The notes under the pieces were generated by a model. The model saw only the letters and a list, made by a program, of their open reading frames with translations. It made no database searches and was not told the DNA's origin. Shown here in pieces: positions 48,601-58,684 of a DNA stretch of 64,000 nt. How positions within the stretch are numbered: the first letter of the stretch is position 1; each line of letters starts with the position of its first letter. Source of the DNA: Astragalus membranaceus (lineage: Eukaryota > Streptophyta > Magnoliopsida > Fabales > Fabaceae); NCBI GenBank assembly GCA_039519185.1, contig CM076848.1, positions 57,438,778-57,502,777 on the forward strand. Direction: 5' to 3'. The position numbers were made by a program, and so were the translations under genes.

Positions 48601-51600
48601 CTTGAAGAATCTATTCTGAGAGGTGAAAGGAATACATCAACAACTGGTAAAAGAATTGTATTGCCCTCTACTTTTGTAGGAGGGCCCCGTTATATGTTTC
48701 AAAATTATCAAGATGCCATGACAATTTGTAGTTGGGCGGGCTACCCTGAATTATTCATCACATTCACCTGCAACCATAAATGGCCAGAGTTATCGAGATA
48801 CTTTTCAAAATACAATTTTAAGTCGGAAGATCGCGCCGATGTGGTGTGTCGAGTTTTCAAAATCAAACTCGATCAATTGATTAAAGATATAAAAAAGGGA
48901 GATATTTTTGGTCGTGTTATGGCAGGTATCTTTTATCTATATGTTCTCTATTATTTAATAGAGTTTTTTGTGCTTTAAATTAACATGAACTTATTCACTC
49001 TTCTACAGTTATTTACACAATTGAATTTCAGAAGCGCGGTCTACCCCATGCTCACATCTTAGTATTTCTTCATTCATCTTTTAAGTACAAGACTATTGCT
49101 GACATTGACAAGGTTATATGTGCTGAAATTCCAAACAAAGAATCTGATCCACGCCTCTTCGAAATTGTATCTACATCCATGCTTCATGGACCCTGTGGAC
49201 CTCAAAATCCAAAATCTACTTGCATGGAGAACAAAAAGTGTACAAAGTACTTTCCAAAGAAATTCAGCGATACGACTATCGTTGATTCAGATGGTTATCC
49301 TGTTTATAGGAGAAGAGATAATGGGGTTTTTGTTCAAAAAGGTGAATCCTTTTTAGATAATAGGTTTGTTGTGCCCTACAACAAAACTTTGCTCCTCAAA
49401 TACAATGCTCATATAAATGTTGAATATTGTAACCAATCTAGGTCAATCAAATATCTCTTCAAGTATGTCAACAAAGGTCATGATCGAGTTACAACAACTT
49501 TCTATGGTGTTGATGATTCCAACTCTAATAATGATATTGTTGACGAAATAAAGTTGTATTATGACTGTAGATATTTGGCCTCATCTGAAGCTGCATGGAG
49601 AATCTTTTCATTTGACATTCATTACAGAGAACCCTCAGTGGAGAGGCTGCAATTTCATCTACCAGGTGAACAGTTGCTTATTTACAGAGATAATCGGCCT
49701 ATTCAATCAGTTCTTTCTAAGCCAACTATTGGTAGCTCTAAATTTTTAGCGTGGATGGATGCGAACAAAAAATATTCACAAGCAAGAGAACTAACTTACG
49801 CTGAATTTCCAACAAAATTTGTTTGGAATGATGAAAAGAGGGAATGGTTTCCACGTAAATCTGGATATACTATTGGGAGACTTCATTATGTCCCTCCTGG
49901 ATCTGGTGAGCTCTATTATTTAAGGACACTGCTCAATCATGTTAAAGGAGCTCAGTGTTTTGAACACATAAGAAAAGTTGAAGATTTTGTTCACCCAAAT
50001 TTTAAAGATGCTTGCTATGCAATGGGTTTATTAGAAGATGACAAAGAATATATAGATGCTATTAAAGAGGCAAGTCATTGGGGTGTTGGATCCTTTTTGC
50101 GCAAGTTATTTGTCATACTATTAGTGTCTGGCCAAATTTCAAGACCTGACGTTGTGTGGGATGCTACATGGTTCCATTTAGGTGATGACATTTTGCATCG
50201 ACAAAGATCCATTCTACAATTTCCAGGTTTTGTTCTACATCTTTTCTAACTAATGTTCGCCACTTTTTTCCTTATTACAACAATAATATTTGCATTCACT
50301 TATTATTTCAGCATTACAATTGTCTGCTGATGAATTAAAGACCTTTACTTTAGTTGAAGTTCATAAGCTGTTGCAAAGCCATAATATGAGTCTCTCGGAT
50401 TTTCCTACTTTACCTCAACCTAACGAAGACTTGCTTGCAACAAGTCACAATAGGCTTATATTTGATGAAATTAATTATGATAGGAAAAAACTCGAGATTG
50501 AAAATCAGCAATTGGTGGCATCAATGACAGATGAGCAAAAAATGATTTATGAAAAAATTATGTCGCGGGTTAATGAAAAAAAAGCTGGTTTCTTTTTTTT
50601 AAATGGGTATGGTGGAACAGGCAAGACTTATATTTGGAAAGGCTTGACAACTGGTTTAAGATCACGCGGAAAAATTGTTTTAGCAGTTGCCTCCAGTGGT
50701 ATTGCTTCTCTTTTAATTCCTGGAGGTAGGACAGCTCACTCTCGATTTGCAATTCCACTTAACCCAGATGAGTGTTCGACTTGCAACATAAAACAAGGGA
50801 GTCACTTAGCAGAATTGATTCGTAGATGTTCATTGATTATATGGGATGAGGCACCAATGACCAATAAAAATTGTTTTGAAGCTCTAGATCGAACCCTACA
50901 AGATATTTTGAGGCCTTCTAATGGTGAAAGTTTAGGTCTTCCTTTTGGAGGCAAGGTTGTCGTTTTGGGTGGAGATTTTCGCCAAATACTCCCTGTTATT
51001 CCCAAGGGAACAAGACAGGAGATCGTACATGCCACAATCAACTCTTCTTATTTATGGAACCATTGTGAGATTTTGACATTATCCAAAAATATGAGATTGT
51101 TGTATGGTACCTCAAATGCTGACATTGCTGAAGCAGTAAAATTTTCTGAATGGGTTCTAAAAATTGGAGATGGTACAATTGGTGAATTAAGTGATTCAGA
51201 CACCTCTCTTGAAATTCCAGATGAGTTGCTTATTAAAGATTCAGTTCAACCAATTCAGGCTATTGTTGACACAACATATCCATCATTTCTTGATGAGATG
51301 CATGACCCTCTATTTTTTCAAAATAGGGCGATCTTAGCTCCTAAAAATGAAGTTGTGGACATAATCAATGAGCACATGCTATCTTTAATTCCAGGTGATG
51401 AAAAGACATATCTCAGTTTAGATACACCTTGCCACAGTAATTCTAATGTTGATGTTGTGGATGAGATACACACACCAGAGTTTTTAAATACAATTGTTGC
51501 CTCTGGCCTTCCAGCTCATAAACTTAAATTCAAAGTTGGTATTCCAATTATGTTGTTGAGAAACATTGATCACTCTTCTGGATTATGTAATGGAACTCGG

Positions 51601-51975
51601 CTCATTTTAACAAAGATGGGTAAATTTGTTGTTGAGGCAATTGTGTTATCAGGAAACAATGCTGGTTCAAGAGTTTTTATCCCAAGATTATCATTGACTC
51701 CATCTGATCCTCGAATACCTTTTAAATTTCAAAGAAGACAATTCCCTTTAGCTGTTTCTTTTGCAATGACTATCAATAAGAGTCAGGGGCAATCTTTGAA
51801 ACATGTTGGTGTTTTTTTACCCCAACCAGTTTTCTCGCATGGTCAATTATATGTAGCTGTTTCAAGGGTTACTTCAAAAAAGGGTTTAAAATTATTGATA
51901 ACTGATGATGAAGGGAATTCAACAAATACTACTTCGAATGTGGTTTACAAAGAAGTTTTCCACGGACTGTTGTAG
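45607..51975 (+). CDS. Helitron Rep-helicase transposase (HUH nuclease + PIF1-type helicase), 9 exons
   Basis: Inferred exons: 45607-45679, 45760-45879, 46558-46716, 46800-46934, 47030-47338, 47413-47914, 48000-48925, 49009-50226 and 50312-51975, giving 1701 residues with all phases consistent. Exons 2-5 encode a low-complexity, Pro/Ser-rich N-terminus. Exon 6 starts the conserved part with a zinc finger (CQFCGAL...). The Rep nuclease has FITFTCNHKWPE, the HUH motif GLPHAHI (about 49031-49050) and the two-tyrosine motif KYLFKYVNKG (about 49449-49478). The helicase has Walker A GYGGTGKT (about 50608-50631), Walker B IIWDEAP, GGDFRQILP and, near the C-terminus, TINKSQGQSL. No disabling change was seen. 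The enzyme would nick at the Helitron ends and move it by rolling-circle transfer. The first two exons are the least certain. Confidence 0.9.
45888..46265 (+). repeat. duplicate of a 3'-end block of B3-like gene A inside an intron of the Rep-helicase gene
   Basis: 45888-46190 is nearly identical to about 36237-36600 (TTTAACTTTTATCTGTCCAT ... TTGCAGGGTCATTTCTCAAT). It is followed by a partial copy (46190-46265) of the start of exon 5 with its intron (GCACATTACATGTTAATTTT, as at 47030). The intron between exons 2 and 3 is thus built from two copied pieces of the same Helitron. Confidence 0.85.
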
Positions 51976-53450
51976 GTAATTTTCTAATTCAATTATATAT
52001 GCCAAGTTGACTTTTTGGCTTTTTGTATAATCTTTTCCCTCTAGCTCTATTTTTCTTCTCACTGGTCTTCTCTTTTTCCCGCATGTCTCATGATCTGATT
52101 TTGCCTTCCCATATTTCCTTGCATTTGTGTGTTACATGCCTCATAATCTACGTTTATTGATATTAAATAAATTTGCACTGCCCTTTAATCAACTTTCTCA
52201 TCGGTTCAGTCGGGTTATTTTGATTTATCTTAGTTTCCCATTCGGGTCATACTTAGTCAATAATTTGCTTTTCCCATGCATATTTACTTGCATTTGTCTC
52301 TTCTTCCATGTTCTCAGATTAATATTCTGCTTCTCCTATTTGTTCAAATTTTATGGATTCGTTCTTCTTCCCGGTCTCTTCTTGATTGCTATTAGCCAAC
52401 CAGTTGCTTAGATGTAATATTGCGTATATTTACCTCTTCTTTATTTGCATTTGTATTCTTGGTATCTCCATATAGCCAGAGTTGCATGTGCCCTTTCATT
52501 TTTGTTTTCTTTTGTTAGCTGTTTAGACAACATGTGGTTTTTAAGTGTCTTTTTTTATGCCTCATGTTGCTTCTATTGATTTCTGCTTTGTACTTTGTGA
52601 ACAACCATAGGATCAACTATATTTACTGTTCCTACACATTAACTGTTCTTGCACAATGTTTCTCTCTTACTAGGTTATCAAATAGTTGATCAAATAGCAG
52701 AGGTTTCTTAATTCATTCATCTCACTCTTTGCTTATACCTGAATTCCATTTAAAATATCAAGTCAGTAAAATGGTGTACTTGCTTCTTATGATGAAGGGT
52801 TTATGTGATGAATTTCAGGTTAGTAATGTGTAGTTTCCAACTATTAATGTATTCAACAAAAACCTCTTTAATATGCAGCAATTTGCCAAGTGCTTCCATG
52901 AGATAATTGATGATTTCGTTTACTCTTTAGCACTCTTATATTATGCACCATGATATTAGTAACAAGCTGAATTTGTTCATAATAACTAAGGAATTGTATC
53001 ATTCCTCTTATACACTGTAGCCATAGATATCATTGCGCATTCCTAATGGCGTTTTAAAAGATTTTATTTCAGCCATTCAACTCATGCAGTCAAAGAAGTT
53101 GGCTTCAAAGTCATTTTCAACTGTCATATCCCTCAATTTGGTAATTCTCAGTATTTTTACCATTACCCCCTTACTATTCTATTTGATATATATGTATATA
53201 TATATTTAATTTGTCTCTTATGGCATTACTTTCAGTATAGGCATCATTCCAGCAACTCAGATTGTCTACCCTATCAATGCGGATATCCAGCAACCTCTTG
53301 AGCATAACCCTTCCAACACTTCAGTTTTTGAAGATGGCCTAACCCCTGATAACCCAATTATTATGTAATAACCAGCATTTCTGCTCCTGTGATCGCTTTT
53401 TCTTTTGTTTCTATCTTTTTGAATCTTCTATTAACTTAATAAAGCTTTGA
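51976..53450 (+). other. 3' region of the Helitron, possible 3' untranslated exons
   Basis: The Rep-helicase stop TAG (51973-51975) is directly followed by GTAATT, a splice-donor-like site. Two blocks with good acceptors lie further on: 53075-53141 (after TATTTCAG, before GTAATT) and 53236-53370 (after TTTCAG, open for about 40 codons to a TAA). They could be 3' untranslated exons or a tiny extra gene. The rest is T-rich and looks non-coding. Confidence 0.4.
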
Positions 53451-53451
53451 C

Positions 53452-53480
53452 CCCGTGCATCGCACGGGTGACGCCACTAG
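53452..53480 (+). other. 3' terminal hairpin and CTAG end of the large Helitron
   Basis: Stem CCCGTGC (53452-53458), loop ATC, stem GCACGGG (53462-53468), then TGACGCCACTAG to the end. This is the canonical Helitron stop signal. The next base outside is T. Confidence 0.95.
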
Positions 53481-53563
53481 TTATTATTAAAAGGGGAGGG
53501 GGAAGTGGCGCGGGAGCGCGACTGCAGACTGACTGCAGAGCGGCTCCCGCATTAATAATAGGA
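53481..53563. repeat. final unit of the hairpin array (right remnant split off by the large Helitron)
   Basis: 53481-53550 repeats 31440-31510 (AAAAGGGGAGGGGGAAGTGG, then the GCGGGAGC...GCTCCCGC hairpin at 53510-53550). It is followed by ATTAATAATAGGA, the proposed 5' terminus (minus strand TCCTATTATTAAT) of the minus-strand Helitron. Confidence 0.8.
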
Positions 53564-53694
53564 TGCTTGCTTTCTTTATGTGAGGTAGAAGAAGTGGAAA
53601 TTTTAGTTTTTATAGGGAAAGTTTTGGAGAGCGCATGGTTTTTACCTTTTCACCTGTTTGACAAAATCCCTTAAATGTATACTCACATTTTATC

Positions 53695-53696
<2 letters not shown>

Positions 53697-53775
<79 letters not shown>
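53697..53775. repeat. (TA)n microsatellite
   Basis: About 79 bp of perfect TA repeats just right of the Helitron pair. Confidence 0.95.
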
Positions 53776-53777
<2 letters not shown>

Positions 53778-54400
53778 CTTAGTAATTATTTTTAATTATA
53801 CAAAAAAAAGTATAGTTAATTTAATGCACGCACAAAGAAATTTGGGGTCGTTATACCTAGATCTCTCTTTAAGCCGTAAATTACACAATTAAAATAAAAT
53901 AATTTTTAAAACATGTCCTAATAATTATTTAGAATAAGTGGGATGTTACATGATGCATGGTTGTAAACCCCCATGTCCTAATAATTATTTAGAATAAGTG
54001 GGGTCCTAATAATTATTTAGAATAATTATTTAGAATAAGTGGTATTTCAAACATTTACAAATACAAATTAAGGAAATTCTGTAATAATTTTGGTAGATTT
54101 ATGAAAGTAAATATTATTTCTCTGAACTATTTGTCGGTCAAGAGTTATTTTTCTTAAGTTTGCTCGACTAAGAGTCCTTTTTTTTATCAAAACTAGACTA
54201 AGAGTCTAAGGCTGTGCACCAATCATGGTTGGAGTTTTTGGGTCGTGACAAACGATATCTCCAAAACATTTTTCTCAATGCGCATTGTAATTTTTTTTCT
54301 ACATAAATCATCCAACATTTTGTTAATTTTTGGTCTTTCTATTCCTAAACAGCATTCTTGAATTCAGTCAGCGATATTTTTTTAGGTAATTATATGAACT
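53776..54400. repeat. AT-rich intergenic DNA with a small tandem repeat
   Basis: The phrase CCTAATAATTATTTAGAATA followed by AGTGGG occurs three to four times between 53915 and 54050. Nothing else recognised. Confidence 0.6.
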
Positions 54401-54415
54401 AATGAAAACATTGAT

Positions 54416-54760
54416 TCAATCTCGCTCCTCTTTGAAATTCATACAGTTTACAGCTAAAAATACTTCTTGTGCAGAAAAACATGCGAAAAATATATTAGCA
54501 GCAAAATTGTTATTGATGAAGGGTTTGGATACTTTATATTTATATGACGTAATGGCTAGGAGGAAACCTGCATCATGTGGTCTACGATAGACCAATGTTT
54601 GAAAACACCTCAAAATTTCAACCACGATCGATGTTGGGTCCTCTCCTACAAGTAGAAGCTCATGGTCCTCTATATCAACGCGACTGAGATGGTAACTTAA
54701 TATGTGTCGATTTGACAGTTTTGAGGCACTTGTATTCATTTTTTCTTTTTTGTCAAACAA
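54416..54760 (-). other. unrecognised 114-codon minus-strand reading frame, possible gene fragment
   Basis: The frame has gene-like composition in its middle (HILSYHLSRVDIEDHELLL and VVEILRCFQTLVYRRPHDAG), unlike the chance frames elsewhere. It then runs into a less convincing stretch after FLLAIT, where a GTCATATAA splice donor is possible (about 54552). I do not recognise the family. It may be one exon of a decayed or partial gene. No partner exon was found. Confidence 0.25.
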
Positions 54761-55631
54761 TCATCGACAAAATCAATCTCAATCGTGTGGGTATGGAAGT
54801 TTTGAACTATTTTCAAGTATCGGTCAACCATAAACCACACGATTCATGTCAACTACAAGAATAGATGCTATAGATTGAATCTTCATTGTTGTACACCAAA
54901 AGTACACAAGCAACAGCAACCATCAACACTACAAGCATATATAATATACCACAATTACAACCCAAATAATTTCTCTCTCTGCAACTGAAAAAAACAGAAT
55001 GCACTAAAAGAACCAGAAAACAATACGTAGCTAAATCTATTGACCACCAAAGCCGAAGAAGCAACAAATATTGATTGATAAATCTAGTCTAGATAAAAAG
55101 CATATAGTGTAGAAAATGATCCAGTGGAAAGGAAACTTTCTTATGCTTTTAATCAAAAAAATAATCTGAGATTCAAATAAATCAACGTGGTTGTTGCAAA
55201 CAAGTTTGTGGATGAAACTTGCTTTACATGTCCTAAATTAGTTCGGGATGTGCAAACTATAAATCATATTCCAAACATGTACTTCATACACTTGAAACTC
55301 CAAAGTCATGGTTTGAATGACAGCTACAATATCCGAGCTTTTTCTAAAAACTTGATTTGGAACTTCCCAAACAGAAGTTCAAAGTTCAAACATTCCAAAC
55401 AGCAAATGTTGAGAAGGTAAGTGCTCGTCTCTCCCTCACTCATTCATATCGACATCCAACATATTCTAAGGTAGAAAATCGGCAGAAAGGCAAGTAAACC
55501 AAGACAAATCAAATCTAGAAAAATATTTTTTTGCAGTACTAAAAAGTGAAGTACAACGTAATATCCAGTGAAAGAAACTTTTGAACTACAGGAAATATCA
55601 GTATTGGTACTGACATATATGTAAAAGAAAC
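54761..55631. other. intergenic DNA, nothing recognised
   Basis: AT-rich sequence between the unrecognised frame and the SPCS1 stop. Part of it (from about 55560) is probably the 3' untranslated region of SPCS1. No repeats or RNA genes seen. Confidence 0.5.
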
Positions 55632-55913
55632 CTACTTCTTAACGGGTTTCTTCTTTGAGTTCACATTTGCAGATGGTTGTGGCTTCGGATGCTTTTCGAC
55701 CTCACTTGGATCCAACCACTTAAGAGGATGGCAGTTGAAAAAGGGCCAATTAGGGACGGTCACCAGTGTGGTGAGAACCACACCACCAGCATATATGAGG
55801 ATCATTGTCCGGAAAGAAGCCGTAAGATATCCTGTTACGAATGCAGCCGCAGCAAATGCAAGGAGCATTATCTGCATCAATTGCTCTGCTAGCTTTTGCC
55901 CTTGCCAATCCAT
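55632..55913 (-). CDS. SPCS1: signal peptidase complex subunit 1 (SPC12 family)
   Basis: A 93-residue protein in one coding exon. It begins MDWQGQKLAEQLMQ and contains PNWPFFNCHPLKWL, both highly typical of plant SPCS1. Two membrane segments are at about residues 14-32 and 36-54, with a lysine-rich tail (KKKPVKK) facing the cytosol. The protein is a non-catalytic part of the ER signal peptidase, which removes signal peptides from secreted proteins. Length and order match the family. The ATG (55911-55913) follows immediately after an intron acceptor TTCATTAG on the minus strand, so the leader is in a separate upstream exon near 56887-57000. The gene is an ordinary host gene with no sign of damage. 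Confidence 0.93.
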   Translation of the reverse strand: MDWQGQKLAEQLMQIMLLAFAAAAFVTGYLTASFRTMILIYAGGVVLTTLVTVPNWPFFNCHPLKWLDPSEVEKHPKPQPSANVNSKKKPVKK

Positions 55914-56886
55914 CTAATGAACCAAAAAGTTATAGGAAAAAACTAATCAGCCTACAAGTCCAAGCAGCAACAACAATAGTAATAACAATAACAACTACTA
56001 CCATTACTTAGATCTAAAGCTATGCTAGAAAATGCACTACACACTAGTAGTTATGATCACCATACCATAAAACACATCTTACACAAAAAATTGTATGAAA
56101 ATATGAAAGCCATTCAGGAGGTTATATATCTTTCTCAATAATAACACAAGAATCTCTCCTGTCCTCACATGCAAGGTTTTAAATCACGGTCAAAATTGTG
56201 GTTGCGCTGCGATCATTGATATTGCGAACGAATAAGGCTGATTCGGCCTCAATTGCAGTTGTAGTTCAGTTGTGAAGACATCAAACACTTTGATAATATT
56301 TTACATTCAATTTATTAACTGCCAAGCTTAGATATCAGAGAATAGACACAGAACTAACCACAATCCCAATTGAGGTGGGAGACCTGAAGTGTTAAAATGA
56401 AAGATAATTTCTGACTGAAATGTTAAAACTCTTGTCACAAACCTTTGGATTACATCTCGGCTTGTGGGGCAATTGAAATCTATGCTCAATGCAATGTTTG
56501 TTGCTGAGCCAAAAAAACTAATTTATACTCTATACCTAAAATTCACAAAAGAGTTGCTCGGGGATGGGGGAGATTTTCGTTCAGATTCACCAAAACACAG
56601 TAACACTCACTGTAAAAATTGGCAATCTCAGTGTCCCCAAAACAAACGCGAAAGTTCAATGGAAAATTGATATGATTAGATCATACAGTCATACAGATAC
56701 AACCTCATGTAGTTTTCAGAAATTAGGGTTTCTGGCAATCAGGTAACCTAAAAAAGCAAAATGTATAAATTGCCGCTCATCGTACGAGTAATTGTCATTC
56801 TAAGCGTCAAAAGAAAAATCTTTATGCATAATATTATCCAGAATAGTGAAATGGAAAATCAAGAGAAAAAGAAAGAAGTTTCGTAC
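55914..56886 (-). other. 5' untranslated intron of SPCS1
   Basis: Donor AAAG|GTACGA at 56886 and acceptor ATTAG at 55914 on the minus strand, 973 nt long. A leader intron ending directly before the start codon is common in plant housekeeping genes and often raises expression. Exon 1 would be 56887 to about 57000. Inferred from splice signals only. Confidence 0.6.
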
Positions 56887-57259
56887 CTTTGAGAGATAGG
56901 AACGGAACGGTAATTGGGATGGAGCTGGTTGGTGACTTGTGTCGATCGAATGCGAAAAAAGACCAATGCAAGCAGCGTCCACGGCGAGTAAAACCCCTTC
57001 TGGCAGTCAGTGGCAAAGTTGCAACGGGTTTTTTTATGTTTGGAATGTAGTAATTATGACGTGGCACACACCCGTTATTGTATGACAAACTTTGCTGACG
57101 GGGCATCAATTGATTGGTTAACCCAACAAAATATTGAGACTCTAGATAAGTTGATGTGGCATCGACTGAATGGTTTATTGATTTTTTTTTTTTTGTTTTT
57201 GACAAAATGGTTTAGTGATCTCGATGAGTCAACTATTAATAATAAGATCACTAATCTGC

Positions 57260-57848
57260 TACAGCCTCCGTATCAAATTATAAAATGTATAGGATATATA
57301 CCGTGGCCGACCAGGACCCCGGGGTCAGGGGTGTCAAATTTTTTAAGGTCGGTGTCAAATGGGTGCAAAATTTGGTCTATTAGTACAATTTCAAATTTTC
57401 AGGGGTGTCAAAATTAAAATTTCAGGAGATTTAGGTTATTTATATAGGGTGTTTAGTGCAAAAAAAAAATTCCAGGGGGTTCAACCGAACCCCCTGGTTA
57501 CATGCTAGGTCCGCCACTGGATATATACTACTAGTGTTGAAGGTCTATGGTGATTTGTTCATAAGAAGCTATGGATATATCCTATGGTGTCATTTTGGGT
57601 CATTTCACACAAATTAAGAAATGTAGTTAATTTTGTATGAGAAAAATTGTGAGTTAGTTTATCAAATTAACCATCATTAATGACATTGGAAAGATAAATT
57701 AGTAGAAGTACAAGAAGAGATATTATTAAATAATGAATGGTATGAAAGGAAAAGGAACATTAATGTTTCATTGGTATTCTAAAAAGTCATGTATTATGGG
57801 ACAAATATTTTTGGCTAGAAAATCATATAATATAGAACGGAGGGAGTA
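57260..57848. mobile_element. Stowaway-like (Tc1/mariner) MITE, interrupted by a hAT MITE
   Basis: The left end is TA-CAGCCTCCGTATCAAATTATA. The right end, inverted, is TA-CTCCCTCCGTTCTATATTATA. TA target sites flank both sides. CTCCCTCCGT ends are typical of plant Stowaway elements. Removing the nested element leaves about 360 bp with no coding capacity. Confidence 0.75.
57301..57519. mobile_element. hAT-type MITE (219 bp) nested in the Stowaway-like MITE
   Basis: Ends CCGTGGCCGACC and, inverted from the right, CAGTGGCGGACC. The 8-bp target site GATATATA is perfectly duplicated (57293-57300 and 57520-57527). The interior includes the CAACCGAACCCCCTGG phrase, known from a widespread plant repeat. 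Non-coding. Confidence 0.8.
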
Positions 57849-58025
57849 TTAGTGTACTTATTTATGCTCAAATTCTAGATAGAGGTATCTTGAAGGCCTA
57901 TGGTGATTATAGGCATAAAAAATGAGAGAGAATGTAGAAAAATATGGAGAGAACAATATGAGAGAGATAGAGACGAAAATACCTGTCTTTTCTCGCCCTC
58001 AATGCAGAGAATCCATACCCTTGGG

Positions 58026-58676
58026 TAGGGGTGTTCGCAGTGCGGTTTGGTTCGGTTTTGAGACAAAAAGTGAACTGAACCGCAAGGTAAAATTACATGC
58101 GGTTTGGTTTGGTTCGGTTGGCTTCCTAAAATAAAACCAAACCAAACCAATGCGGTTTGGATTGGATTGGTTCGGTTGGTTCGGTTTTTCCAAGACAAAA
58201 CATAATTTAAAACGAAGTTAAAATTAACTAACATAAAAAATGGCTAACATAAATCTTTAAGAAAAAAATCTACTCAAATATATGTAGTATATAAATTACT
58301 CTCTTTTAATTTTTTTAAGATAGCTAAGACAATGTTTAAAAGAATTTGAATTAAATACTTTATTGTAACTTTTAAATATAGCATAACAATATGGATTGTT
58401 TGTAAGCTAGTCCAAGAATTAATTGGATGTGGGCTAGTAAGTGAGTGAGAGTTGAGTTTTAGTTGCATTTGAACTAGTAAGTTAGTAACGAAACTTGTAA
58501 GTCAATAAGCCTTAGTGTTACTTGCGGTTTGATTTGGTTCGGTTTCTATAATCAAAACCGCGAACCGAACCGAACCGCGCGGTGCAATGAAAAACAAAAT
58601 CAAACAAAACCAATAAGAAGCGATTTTTTGCGGTTTGCGGTTTTCTATTGGTTTGATTCAGTTTTGAACACCCCTA
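58026..58676. mobile_element. non-autonomous hAT element (651 bp)
   Basis: Inverted terminal repeats TAGGGGTGTTC at both ends, a hAT-type terminus. Flanked by CCCTTGGG and CCCTTGAG (58018-58025, 58677-58684), an 8-bp target duplication with one mismatch. The subterminal parts are filled with GGTTTGGTTCGG words in opposite orientations on the two sides, giving long potential hairpins. No transposase. Confidence 0.85.
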
Positions 58677-58684
58677 CCCTTGAG

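Larger units (their letters stand above)
32046..53480 (+). mobile_element. putative autonomous Helitron, 21,435 bp, carrying Rep-helicase, RPA and two B3-like genes
   Basis: The 5' end TCACAAAATC follows A32045. The 3' end is a CCCGTGC/GCACGGG hairpin 12 nt before CTAG at 53477-53480, followed by T. The joined flanks TATTTTA plus TTATTATTAAAAGGGGAGGG exist uninterrupted in the neighbouring repeat copy at about 31430-31460, which serves as an empty site and confirms both ends to the base. No target duplication is made, as expected. The cargo is four plus-strand spliced genes with no frame damage that I could find. Rep-helicase plus RPA is the known plant Helitron gene set. The two B3-like genes are extra. 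Confidence 0.93.
29357..53563 (-). mobile_element. non-autonomous minus-strand Helitron, interrupted by the large Helitron
   Basis: On the minus strand the 3' end is CCCGTGC-AGA-GCACGGG, 12 nt, then CTAG at 29360-29357, followed by T. The proposed 5' end is A|TCCTATTATTAATGCGG at 53563. Both match Helitron rules (insertion between A and T, 5' TC, 3' hairpin plus CTAG). Without the inner Helitron it is about 2.77 kb and has no coding capacity. Its 5' part is a tandem array of units that each start like the element itself (TCCTATTTGATATGCG). The 3' end is clear. The 5' end is an inference from that similarity. Confidence 0.6.

Noticed and set aside
32046..53480. CRISPR array, prophage or bacterial operon features
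   Set aside because: The sequence is plant nuclear DNA with spliced genes. No such features are expected or seen.
57875..58234. 119-codon minus-strand frame at the edge of the hAT element
   Set aside because: It reads through hAT subterminal words (repeated Asn-Pro-Thr/Gln) and shows no domain.
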